This document shows, in pieces, positions 21,160 through 29,915 of a DNA stretch of 64,000 nucleotides. The notes under the pieces are model-generated. The model saw only the letters and a program-made list of their open reading frames with translations. It ran no database searches and was not told the DNA's origin. Origin of the DNA: Symbiodinium natans. Lineage: Eukaryota > Sar > Dinophyceae > Suessiales > Symbiodiniaceae. The position numbers were made by a program, and so were the translations under genes. The number at the start of each line of letters is the position of its first letter. Positions within the stretch are counted from its first letter, which is position 1. The stretch is taken from contig CAJNDS010000702.1 in NCBI GenBank assembly GCA_905221605.1, positions 392,406-456,405 of the forward strand. Reading direction: 5' to 3'.

Positions 21160-21800
21160 AAACTAGGACTGCAGAAACAACGGTCTTCCCGAAGTCCCAG
21201 GCAAACCCAGTAAACGCATCTACGAACGCATCTATGATTGAGTACAGATCGATGTCGCTCAAGGCAGCCCAAGCGGAGATCCCAAGTGAGATCGAACCCA
21301 AAACCGACCAAAGCTGTGCTTACGTTTCGGTGTTCGAGGCTCGAGGTCACAGGGCAGATCGTCCTGTTTTCCATGTGCGGGCCTTGGGAATAACCCAGAT
21401 AGGCATCGACGCATGCCATTCGTGGGGAACTGCCACTGCCATTGTGGCACCGTAAGGATGCAATCAAGACTGAAGCAGAGATAGTGTCTGCAGGCAGCTG
21501 AATAACATGTGGCATTATTTTGCCATGCGCGGACGCTGCGCGCGCTAGAAATCAAGGCCAAAACGCTGAGACAAGCCGAAGAAGTATCAAACATGTGAAG
21601 GCCAGAGTCGCAGAGTCCATACAACTGAGCGGAGTGTGTTGCCAGCAAGCCTTTCGCGCAACTGGAGCCAGGAACGGCTCACGGTGAATGCAGTAGGCCT
21701 GCGGGAATACACATCGGGTGAATATAGACCAACTCAGACCCAACATCTCCCATCATCATCCCGACACTCTGTCACCATCACCTGAAGCCTGGAAAGCCCT
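21160..21800. other. No supported gene
   Basis: Frames at 21234-21455 (plus) and on the minus strand are open but show no family features and no clear splice pattern. Confidence 0.35.
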
Positions 21801-21801
21801 G

Positions 21802-21870
21802 AGCCCTAAAGCCTAAACCCTAAACTCTAAACCCTAAACCCTGAACCCTAAACCCTAAACCCTAAACCCC
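21802..21870 (-). repeat. Telomere-type array (CCCTAAA)
   Basis: About nine units with CCTAAAG and CTCTAAA variants. Confidence 0.9.
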
Positions 21871-21980
21871 ACATTCTACACCTTCTGCTAAGTCCTATTT
21901 CTCAAATCCGTGAGCCTGGATGCAGCTGCAATGCGACGACTGCTCGGGCAGTACAGGGAATCAGAGACCCAAGGAGTCCT

Positions 21981-22135
21981 ATGTGGGCGACACTTGCCCA
22001 AACCATAGTAGTAGTTCCTGCTATAGAAACCCTACTTTCTACTTGGGACCCCCTAAACCCTAAACCCTAGACCCTAAACCCTAAACCCTAAACCCTAGAC
22101 CCTACTTTCTACTATGAGGGTACTTAGGACCCTTT
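21981..22135. mobile_element. Inverted-repeat element family D, interrupted by a telomere-type array
   Basis: Carries ACTTGCCCAAACCATAGTAG, then TATAGAAACCC and CTACTATGAGGGTACTTAGG. An inverted, uninterrupted relative lies at 22684-22795. In this copy a CCCTAAA array (22044-22099) sits between two copies of CCCTACTTTCTACT. Confidence 0.8.
22044..22099 (-). repeat. Telomere-type array inserted in a family D element
   Basis: CCCTAAA units with CCCTAGA variants. The exact 14-bp direct repeat CCCTACTTTCTACT flanks it at 22030-22043 and 22100-22113. Confidence 0.95.
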
Positions 22136-22220
22136 GGGAGCAGGACAGTGTTTCACCGCTGCATGCGGCCGTAGTGACATAGTGAGGCACGCGGCGGGAG
22201 TTGGCTTTACTTAGTTTGTT

Positions 22221-22309
22221 TGGGGTTTAGGGTTTAGGGTTTAGGGTTTAGGGTTTAGGGTTTAGGGTTTAGGGTTTAGGGTTTAGGGTTTAGGGTTAGG
22301 GTTTAGGGA
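22221..22309 (+). repeat. Telomere-type array (TTTAGGG)
   Basis: About twelve units with one 6-bp unit. Confidence 0.95.
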
Positions 22310-22469
22310 TGCAGGCTTGTCATGATGGAATGGTACTGGACATACAGTGACTGGATTTTCTGCTTGGCGCACGCCAGATGTCGCGATAGACTCATCGTGC
22401 CTTGTTGCGCAAGTCAACGGGAACAAAGCAAATGTGACCCCAACCTGCACCGCAGCATGGCTTGCCTGA

Positions 22470-22564
22470 ACTATGTCCCCCTTGGGAATTATTTTTTTGC
22501 TTAATTACATAGAACCCAAGAGGATATTAAACATTTTGTTTTTAAGGTTCTTAGGGGAGTATAG
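22470..22564. mobile_element. Inverted-repeat element, family B copy 3
   Basis: Begins ACTATGTCCCCCTTGGG and ends TTCTTAGGGGAGTATAGT; the interior matches the copies at 7937 and 16029. Confidence 0.8.
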
Positions 22565-22683
22565 TCAAGAGTTTCTGTCCAGCAGCTGTACATTCCGCAA
22601 TATGTGGCGGCTTGGATTCGCACTGCGCACCGTATTTTGCAGGGATCTAGACGTATCGAGACACTTGGAGTCATACTGTCATG

Positions 22684-22795
22684 CAGCCGACCAAGTACCC
22701 TCATAGTAGCAAGTAGGGTTTCTATACCCGGAATTGCTACTATGGTTTGGGTAAGTGTCCCCCATATAGGTACTTAGGACCCTTGGGGTCTACTT
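22684..22795. mobile_element. Inverted-repeat element family D, uninterrupted copy
   Basis: In reverse orientation to 21981-22135; its reverse complement runs through AGAAACCCTACTTGCTACTA directly into TGAGGGTACT, so it shows the state without the telomere-type array. Confidence 0.8.
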
Positions 22796-22928
22796 CAACT
22801 TGTCTTTGCCAACGCTCTCTTGTCAAGCTCACAGAGGCCCCTAAACCTAAACTGACCCCGAAGCCAGATCTTCAGGATCTCAAGGAGCAAAGATGTCCTT
22901 AGACCCTTGAACCCCCAGACCCTTTTGA

Positions 22929-23000
22929 TTGGGATGTTCCCCCCTTCTTCTAGCAGTCCTTAATAGGGATCATAGTACCCCCTATTGCAATCCCCATTTG
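22929..23000. mobile_element. Family A copy 4, 3' half degraded
   Basis: Starts TTGGGATGTTCCCCCCTTCT with AGCAGTCCTTAATAGGGAT; the right arm fades after GCAATCCCCATTTGG. Confidence 0.65.
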
Positions 23001-23195
23001 GACCCGAAAATCCCTTAAGCCCCTATACCCTAAACCCTAAACCTCGAATGTTTGAGGCCCCCGTCGAAACCCGAACCCCGGGATGAAAAAGGGTTCATAC
23101 TGTTCGAAGCCACGGGCGGAAGCCTTTTTTTTGAAAGTTTATTTTTTCGATGCAAATCCTGAGTCTTGCTCTCCAAAGCCCTTTCTCGAAGAGAA

Positions 23196-23338
23196 TTATA
23201 TATATATATATATATGTAGTTGTTCTTATTCTTCTTGTATTTATATATATATATACATATATATATCTACATATGTTATATACATACATATTTAAATATA
23301 AATATAATTATAAATATAAATATAAATATATATGTATG

Positions 23339-23385
<47 letters not shown>

Positions 23386-23412
23386 GTATATATATATATA
23401 TATATATGTTTT
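23196..23412. repeat. TA-rich microsatellite block
   Basis: Tracts of (TA)n with TACATA and AAATATAAT variants. All frames across it give Ile/Tyr repeats, which are not genes. Confidence 0.95.
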
Positions 23413-23566
23413 TTGGGGGGTGTTATCCCCTTTTTGTTTATATATGGTAGCCCCATTGTTTTCTTGATTCTTTATGTGCTTGCTTTTCATATTTACATGT
23501 GTTCACATTTATTTGTTTGGTTATTAATTCTATTTCTGTTTGTATTTACGGGGCTTATTTTGTAGG

Positions 23567-23660
23567 GTTTGGGAGTCACTGGTGAACCTGAAACAGGCTG
23601 TTCCAGTGCCAGACCAACTGCCACCAGCGCTTGAGGCCGATATGTTCGGGGTTCCAAGCC
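23567..23660 (+). CDS. Possible exon, unrecognised
   Basis: After TTTTGTAG a plus frame reads ESLVNLKQAVPVPDQLPPAL and then EADMFG, with coding-like composition and no repeats. It sits between a TA block and degenerate telomere-type sequence. No family recognised. Confidence 0.35.
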
Positions 23661-23832
23661 CTAAGCCCTCAACCCCCTGAACCCCCGAATCAAACCCCCC
23701 TAAACTTGCCCTAAACCCCCTGAACCCGCTGAACCCCTTAATTAGCCCGTAAACCCACTGGAGCAAGAGAGGAAAGAGCGGCAGTGTTGATGAGTTTTGA
23801 GTGGCATTTGTTTTGGCGTTTAGGGTTTAGGG

Positions 23833-23934
23833 TTGGGATGTTCCCCCTTATGCTAACAGTCCTGAATTGGGACTATAATAAGGGGTACTACAATGCCAAT
23901 TAAGGGCTGTTGAGGGTAAGGGCGAACATCCCAA
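23833..23934. mobile_element. Family A copy 5, inserted in a telomere-type array
   Basis: Begins TTGGGATGTTCCCCCTTATG and ends TAAGGGCGAACATCCCAA. TTTAGGG units lie immediately before it and an AGGGTTTAG unit soon after, so it probably landed in an existing array. Confidence 0.85.
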
Positions 23935-24029
23935 ATTCAGGGTTTAGTTTCGGCGTCATGTTCGGATGCCTCATTTCAGGGCTTCAGTTCACGAGGTTCT
24001 CATGTTTCTGCAAGTATTGCGGCAACTTG

Positions 24030-24072
24030 TTTAGGGTTTAGGGTTTAGGGTTTAGGGTTTAGGGTTTAGGGT
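24030..24072 (+). repeat. Telomere-type array (TTTAGGG)
   Basis: Six perfect units. Confidence 0.95.
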
Positions 24073-24539
24073 GGGACACCGAAGCTGCACGAACAACAGC
24101 GGTCATGCAGGGAGTCGGAGTGGCGATTCGCACGTCAACCTTTTTTGCTTTTAAGTCATACGGCGCCCTTCAGAGCCTTGACCAGACTCGCCCTAAGCGC
24201 CCGAAGATCCGCGTGTCGAGAACAACGGAGCGAGGTAGAAAGCCCATTACGATGCCATGTCATGCCTCAGCTTGTCCCAGAACTTCCTAGAAGGCGACAG
24301 CAGGCAGCACAAGAGGAGCATAGAGCAACGCAGTAACTGTAGAGACTCCCAAACAGATCCCTGCAGCTTGAGGCGGTTTTGGAGTTCACGTGGGCGGTGA
24401 AGCCGGAGGACCTGCGGAGAAGAGAGAATAAAGAATCTGTATACAGAAGAGAGAGCGAGCGAGAGAGATGCCTTCACGCCACGCTTCTACTTGACGGAAA
24501 AAGGTCAGCAACGCCACAGGTCTAGTTTCGACCCCCAAG

Positions 24540-24616
24540 AAGCCAGCCTCGGGGGCTGAGCATCTCCGATGAGGAGATGGCCCAGTATTTCGAGACCTTT
24601 CAGGAGCTGGACTCCC
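24540..24616 (+). CDS. EH-domain first-half exon (candidate)
   Basis: The plus frame reads GLSISDEEMAQYFETFQELD then SHGTGGSK. The pattern of acidic start, Y-x3-F-x2-LD and a short Gly-containing loop matches the N-terminal half of an EH domain, as in the exons at 10026 and 45628. No matching second half was found nearby; AVIQEADIT-type sequence further on does not fit. Splice ends are not fixed. Confidence 0.45.
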
Positions 24617-24969
24617 ATGGGACAGGCGGGTCGAAAGCTCCCGTAATCTGTATCTGCAATTTTCTGCCATTAAGTGGGAAGGCCCTGGAAGGCTTTAAGT
24701 TGTGAAAGTGTTGCTTTGGCAGCGCAGCAGAGCGCGCAAGCCTTGTGTGTGTGTGCCTGTGTGCGAGGGCCTCTCGCGCCGGCAAGCTCTCAAACAAGCT
24801 GCGCTTTAAAGCCAGACCACCCGTTGCCGCTCTTCATCTCGTTTCCACAAACGCAAACTTGCACACATGCCCGCTGACGTAAAGGCACGAACGCCTGAGC
24901 CGCACCTTCTTCTTGCCCCATTTTGGGTAGAATTGGTTCATGTGGTCATGTGGTGCTCAGATTTACCAA

Positions 24970-25121
24970 CATGCCTTAGCTCAGCATCAACAGAAGGATG
25001 CCATGGGCCTGCCACGAAGTGCAGAGACTCTCGATGCCCCGCCTGGGCGAGGGAACTCAGACTCAGACGAAGCGGAGATGGCGCCTGTGGAAGTGGCAGA
25101 AGCCGAAGAGTCGGAGAACCC
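24970..25121 (+). CDS. Possible acidic exon
   Basis: The plus frame reads QHQQKDAMGLPRSAETLDAP and continues with GNSDSDEAEMAPVEVAEAEE. It is acidic and probably disordered. It ends just before CCCTAA units at 25122. It may belong with the EH-like exon at 24540. Confidence 0.4.
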
Positions 25122-25302
25122 TAATCCCTAAACCCTACCTTAACCAAGCCCCAAGCCCTAAGCCTAACCCTAACCCTAAACCCGAAACGGGGCAGGAACG
25201 GTGCGTTAGGGCTCTCTGGTACTTGAGGCGCCCCCATTGTGAGAGGTGGCACCCCCAAGTCATCGCCTACACCCCTGAAGCAGGCTTTCGGATTTACTGT
25301 AG

Positions 25303-25421
25303 GTTTAGGGTCGAGGGTTTATAGGGTTTAGGGTTTGTAGGGTTTAGGGTTTAGGGTTTAGGGTTTGGGGTTTGGGGTTTGGGGTTTGGGGTTTGGGGTT
25401 TGGGGTTTGGGGTTTGGGGTT
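25303..25421 (+). repeat. Telomere-type array grading into a GGGGTTT block
   Basis: TTTAGGG units followed by nine consecutive GGGGTTT units; the homogeneous variant block indicates local expansion. Confidence 0.95.
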
Positions 25422-25429
25422 GACACGGA

Positions 25430-25670
25430 CTTGAAGTCAATGCGATCAATATAAGTGAGACGGCTGATGCTTTAATCAGCATGTGTGGCATATCATGCTT
25501 CCAGTTTGGTGATGATGTCGTTCAATTTTGCACACAGCTTGAGTGTATGGGCAGCAGGGAGCATTGAGGCTCCATGTTGCCCATGCTTCCTATGCTTGGG
25601 CTGCTTCAGGGGTGGAGTCTGGGCGATTTCTCGGCAGCGCAACTCTTCTGAGCTGAACAAGACTTGATAT
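25430..25670. other. No supported gene
   Basis: Non-repetitive sequence with no recognised exon. Confidence 0.35.
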
Positions 25671-25775
25671 GGGTATTTCCCAAGATCGGGGTACCCCTTT
25701 TATACCCCAAATAGAACACCCTTAAAGGGACACCCCCAAAACAAGGTACCCCTATCTTCGGAACCCCCCCCCATA
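25671..25775. mobile_element. Family C inverted-repeat element
   Basis: GGGTATTTCCCAAGATCGGG with GTACCCCTTTTATACCCC, ending AAGGTACCCCTATCTTCGG and CCCCCCCC. Closely similar to 59540-59660. Confidence 0.7.
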
Positions 25776-27587
25776 TTGGCTCCCTTATGTGGTCAAACAG
25801 TCGTGCATGTTCAGATCATGAGGTTCAATTCGAGCACAACGTGCCTTTCGCACTCCTTCAACTCATGTCTCATTGCATGTCAAGTGTTCATTTTAAGTGT
25901 AGCTCGTCTAGCAAGCGATTGAAACCTTTGGAAAACCTGTCGTAATTATTAATTATCCATGGCCCTATAGCGCCACATCAGATTAAGGCCATCTACATCC
26001 ACAATGAAGTCCGTAGGACCACGCACTTGGTACTCGCCTCGCGCAGAGTCGCCTTGCCTTCCTTAGCTGAATTTTCCAGTGCGCAGGCATTGTCGGAGCC
26101 GCCGAGGGGCCTGCACCTCAGAGCATGCAGGGCTTGCTCCTCGGTATCAAAGGACCCGACCGATCTTGAACACAACCCTGAACCCTACACCCCGAACCCT
26201 AAGCCCTACACCCTAACCCCTAAACCCCAGACCTTTTGCTGGGTGGACATGGTTGAACCCTGTACACCTTCGGGTTCCCAAGTCCCGCAATTTCGTAAAT
26301 TCCCCCTTGCCTCAGCTGCTCTGCAGGATTCAAGTGAAGCCTTCAGCTTCTCTTTATAGCCTTGCATCCCGGAACCAACTCTGACCTGCCTCGGCTCAAA
26401 CAGCTTTGTTTTGCACTCTTGCTCGGGCTTTGGGGGTTTGTGGGCCATGGGGGCACAGCGCCCAGGATCGCAAAGAGGGAGGGTCTTGACCGTCATGCTG
26501 CAATATAGGGGTCGGAGTAGTTATGAATACTATTCCCGTAGGGTCGCTTTATAAGTCTACTACGATAGCCCCCGAAAACCCTATCCCAAGTTGATTAAGG
26601 CCCCTAGAGAACACATGCAGATCTTTCACGAAGCATGTCCCTGTCCTTAGAATCGCCTTGCATAAGGCTTTGAAGTTTTTTGCTGTTAGGCAACATGTTA
26701 CGCGAGGTGCGCTACACCGAGCCCGACGACCCCGACGGAGTTTCAGTTTCAGAAGACTCCTTCCATCCCTGCTTTTCTCGACATCGAACTCCACGACGAA
26801 GGCCATTCGTCAGAAGTGAAACGGAGGGCTTTTGAGTCATTGCTTGCTTACTTGTTATGTTTAGCTCACCGCACGGCCTTGAGGGCAGGGTATCCGCGCA
26901 AGCTGCGCAAGCTGCGATCACACGGACGCAGTCACTCGGGGCATGTTGCGCCCCTGCTCCGAAACTGACATCGTTTTCAGCATCTCATAGTAGCTTCGTT
27001 CTTGGCTTGACGGCGTAAACATGGCCACCAACGGCTCATCCCTACAGCAACAATCAGCACCGCAGACAAGAGAGGCCGCGCACACACACACACACACACC
27101 ATAACAGATTTGTGGCAGGTGTGGCGGTAGCCACGCTGCCAGGCTTCAAGACTGCCGTTCAGAACTCTTTGCCGGTTTTAGTTCTTGTGGATATGGCGAG
27201 AGCCGTGAGAAGTTTCGACATCCGATCCCTAGAGGGGCCCCCATACGTAGCACCATGCACCATGCAAGGCACGGAGTTCACCGGGGAAATTGGTGACGAG
27301 ACACCATCGCCCTTTGCGTCGTGCTCCCTTTGCTCTTGACTGTCTTGACCTCTCCGGCGTCCATTTGGGTTTTTGGAAGAGGTTGCTTGCAGTATGGCTC
27401 CGCCTGGCTGGGGAGGTTTGTATCGGGATCAACTTAAACGGACAGCGCGCTTGCTTCGTTTGTTGCCAGAGCTGTAGTGTGACGGGGCGTGTCCGGGAGA
27501 GTTACATCCGCACATCTTAGGACCCTCCCTACGTGCCTTTCTTATAACCTTGCCCCAAGCTTTCCGTAGTTTAAGAGAATTGATCCC
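25776..27587. other. Mostly unrecognised; short repeats and one weak exon candidate
   Basis: Holds short CCCTAAA-like runs at 26170-26226, a (CA)n tract at 27080-27098 and a frame near 26700 reading LREVRYTEPDDPDGVSVSED that vaguely resembles an EH/EF loop. The open frame at 27112-27339 has no family features. Confidence 0.3.
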
Positions 27588-27692
27588 TCAGGGTCCATGT
27601 TCCTATATAGCATTGTACTTGGGCCTTAAAGGGGTTCCCATAGTAGCTTTTGGGCCCAAGTATATACTATATGGGTACATGGACCCTTAAGG
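27588..27692. mobile_element. Palindromic element, family E
   Basis: Left arm CAGGGTCCATGTTCCTATAT, right arm CTATATGGGTACATGGACCC (near reverse complement), with an inner palindrome TACTTGGGCC / GGGCCCAAGTA. One strand could fold into a long hairpin. Confidence 0.75.
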
Positions 27693-27709
27693 GGAACCTC
27701 TTTCCAACC

Positions 27710-27765
27710 TAAACCCTAAACCCTAACCCCTAACCCCTAAACCCTAAACCCTAAACCCTAAACCT
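27710..27765 (-). repeat. Telomere-type array (CCCTAAA)
   Basis: About eight units with CCCCTAA variants. Confidence 0.9.
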
Positions 27766-27873
27766 CTTTCCCCCGGTCCACTGTCCGGCCTTTGCCTTAA
27801 ATCTGCCGTGAAGGTACGCAAGCGAGGTTGACCGGTCCGAGGAGGTGGAGGCACTGATGGCATCAGGATACCC

Positions 27874-27923
27874 CTAAACCCTAAACCCTAAACCCTAAAC
27901 CCTAAACCCTAAACCCTAAACCC
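27874..27923 (-). repeat. Telomere-type array flanked by a 25-bp duplication
   Basis: Seven CCCTAAA units. CTGATGGCATCAGGATACCC precedes it and CTGATGGCGTCAGGATACCC follows it; including adjoining bases the repeat is 25 bp with two mismatches (27849-27873 and 27924-27948). Confidence 0.95.
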
Positions 27924-27945
27924 AGGCTCTGATGGCGTCAGGATA

Positions 27946-28060
27946 CCCTCGACTAGGTAGGCCCTTATGGGACATTTTATGCTTTCCCTTATTGGGTTTA
28001 AGAGGATCTTCTTTAGGATTATTTTTCAAAGGATTTAAGGGTCCATCTTAGTCGAGGTTT
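27946..28060. mobile_element. Inverted-repeat element, family F
   Basis: Left end CCTCGACTAGGTAGGCCCTTA, right end AAGGGTCCATCTTAGTCGAGG (near reverse complement). Its left end abuts the 3' copy of the duplication around the array at 27874. Confidence 0.7.
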
Positions 28061-28134
28061 TCGTAACAAGAGTTTCAGTTTTCAAGCCGCAGGGTGCCAT
28101 GTCAGCCTGATTTCTGGGGCCTTCCAGGAGGCTC

Positions 28135-28300
28135 AACCCCTCAACGCCCTAAACCCGCCAAAACCCCCAAACACCCCTAAATCCCCCCAAACCTCTAAAA
28201 TCCCCAAACCTCTAAACTCCCCTAGACTTCCCCAAACACCCCTAAATCCCCTAACCCCCCCCCCTAAATCCCCAAGAACCCTTAAATCGGAAGCAGGGCC
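28135..28300 (-). repeat. Degenerate C/A-rich telomere-like run
   Basis: CCCCTAAATCCCC, CCTCTAAA and CCAAACACCCCTAAA variants. Confidence 0.7.
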
Positions 28301-28330
28301 AGCGAGGCGGCCTCTGGAAGAGCGCTTGCC

Positions 28331-28448
28331 TTTAGGGTTTAGGGTTTGGGGTTTAGGATTTAGGGTTTAGGGTTTAGGGTTTAGGGTTTAGGGTTTTAGG
28401 GTTTAGGGTTTAGGGTTTAGGGTTTAGGGTTTAGGGTTTAGGGTTTGG
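28331..28448 (+). repeat. Telomere-type array (TTTAGGG)
   Basis: About 16 units. Confidence 0.95.
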
Positions 28449-28525
28449 GGGGGTGTTTAGCCGGCGTTGGCGCCTGGGCCTCCGGAAGTGAACTCCTGAA
28501 TGGGATTTAGGGTTTTGAAGGGGGG

Positions 28526-28598
28526 GTTTAGGGTTTAGGGTTTAGGGTTTAGGGTTTAGGGTTTAGGGTTTAGGGTTTAGGGTTTAGGGTTTAGGGCA
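28526..28598 (+). repeat. Telomere-type array (TTTAGGG)
   Basis: About ten perfect units after a GGGGGG run. Confidence 0.95.
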
Positions 28599-28669
28599 AA
28601 AGATAGGGCAAGTTTTCCCTGGCAATCCTCAGTACACTCCGAGCCCTCACACCACTTTCGGAGAGGCTG

Positions 28670-28764
28670 TGACCCCGCGCATGGCGGCCTGCGGACTCCC
28701 ACCGGCCACAGGGCTGAAGGAGGAGGACAAGCAGCACCTGACTCGCGACATGTCTCCCGTTGTT
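28670..28764 (+). CDS. Possible exon between two telomere-type arrays
   Basis: The plus frame reads RMAACGLPPATGLKEEDKQH then LTRDMSP, GC-rich and coding-like. It is followed within a few bases by GGGGTTTAGGG, whose G|GTTTAG could serve as donor. With the exon at 28876 it may form the start of the kinase gene or a separate gene. Confidence 0.4.
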
Positions 28765-28875
28765 TGGGGTTTAGGGTTTAGGGTTCAGAGTTTAGGGTTT
28801 AGGGCTTAGGGCTTAGGGCTTAGGGCTTAGGGCTTAGGGCTTAGGTTTAGGGCTTAGGGTGTAGGGTTTAGGGCT
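28765..28875 (+). repeat. Telomere-type array with a TTAGGGC block
   Basis: TTTAGGG units around seven consecutive TTAGGGC units. It fills the whole space between the exon candidates at 28670 and 28876. Confidence 0.95.
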
Positions 28876-28983
28876 GCTGCGAAGCCGCTTGGAGGACATC
28901 CGTCAAACTCTGCAGACGACCTTGGCAGATCGAGGGATGGTGCTGACGCCAAGGGACGTGGCCATTCAGGAGGCTGACATTAC
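28876..28983 (+). CDS. Possible exon bounded on both sides by telomere-type arrays
   Basis: After GGGTTTAG a plus frame reads LLRSRLEDIRQTLQTTLADR and then GMVLTPRDVAIQEADIT, helical and coding-like, ending at the next TTTAGGG array (28984). If real, TTTAG of the upstream array is the 3' splice site. No family recognised. Confidence 0.5.
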
Positions 28984-29016
28984 GGGTTTAGGGTTTAGGG
29001 TTTAGGGTTTAGGGTT
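28984..29016 (+). repeat. Telomere-type array (TTTAGGG)
   Basis: Four to five units directly after the exon candidate at 28876-28983. Confidence 0.95.
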
Positions 29017-29428
29017 GTTAAGGGTTCATTGGGGGGTAGGTACGTAGGGAACCTTATAGGGAAGCTTAGGGAGCTAGGGAGTAATTCTGGGAACCTTGGG
29101 TTACTCCCTTAAGAACCGCATAATGACAAGGGTGCCCAGCAAACTCGGTAGCCCAGTGGTGCCCACTTGACCCCTTTTTGTTTTTTTCGTTACGGGGGTT
29201 TCCTTATAAAGTAACCGACCCCCCCCCCCCCCCAAAAAAAGGTGCCCTGCTTCTCATGTGGTTACTGCGCAAAAATGAGTGCTCTTGGGTCCCAACAGGG
29301 CGAGCTGGTCGTGCGTTGAGATCCGGAGGTACTCTGTACAACCAGCAAGAGTACGATTTGCGCAGCCGATTGGAAGGGACAGATGGCCGAGCCCTTACCT
29401 CATGTGAATGTAGGTGTCCCTTCTTCAG

Positions 29429-29487
29429 GTTTAGGGTTTAGGGTTTAGGTTTTAGGGTTTAGGGTTTAGGGTTTAGGGTTTAGGGTT
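29429..29487 (+). repeat. Telomere-type array (TTTAGGG)
   Basis: About eight units following CTTCAG|GTTTAG. Confidence 0.95.
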
Positions 29488-29915
29488 GTTTAATGCTCTT
29501 CCTGGGGCTGGCCGATGTGGGGTCAGCGGTAGGTGATGCAGCGAACGAAGAGAGGGCTTTGATATGTTGGGAGTTTTCTGGGTGGGCCTCCGGTATCCGC
29601 ACTTTCGTAGGTGGTTTGCCTGAGTCCTTGGGCCAACCTTTGCTAAAGTAAGCTAGGGCCAGCAAGGAAACTTGCGCAGATGGCCTGGTCAGGAAGTCAG
29701 CACCAAAGAAACTAAACACACGTTAAGCAACCTTAATTTAGATACGCACAACCTACTATATAGCACTATAAGAGCTCAGGAGCTGGAGGACTGAAGGCTG
29801 CTCTCGAAACCCTGAATCTGTAACTTGCAAAGTCCCCTAAGACCCCTCATTAGAGCCCCATGGAAAGCCCGCGCCGGCCTCTTCGGAGCTTCGTAGCTTG
29901 CAAAGCTCCTCCCAG

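Noticed and set aside
29020-29130. G-rich palindromic stretch (TTAAGGGTTC...GGGTTACTCCCTTAAGAACC) as another inverted-repeat element
   Set aside because: The arms match only partly and no second copy was found in the window.
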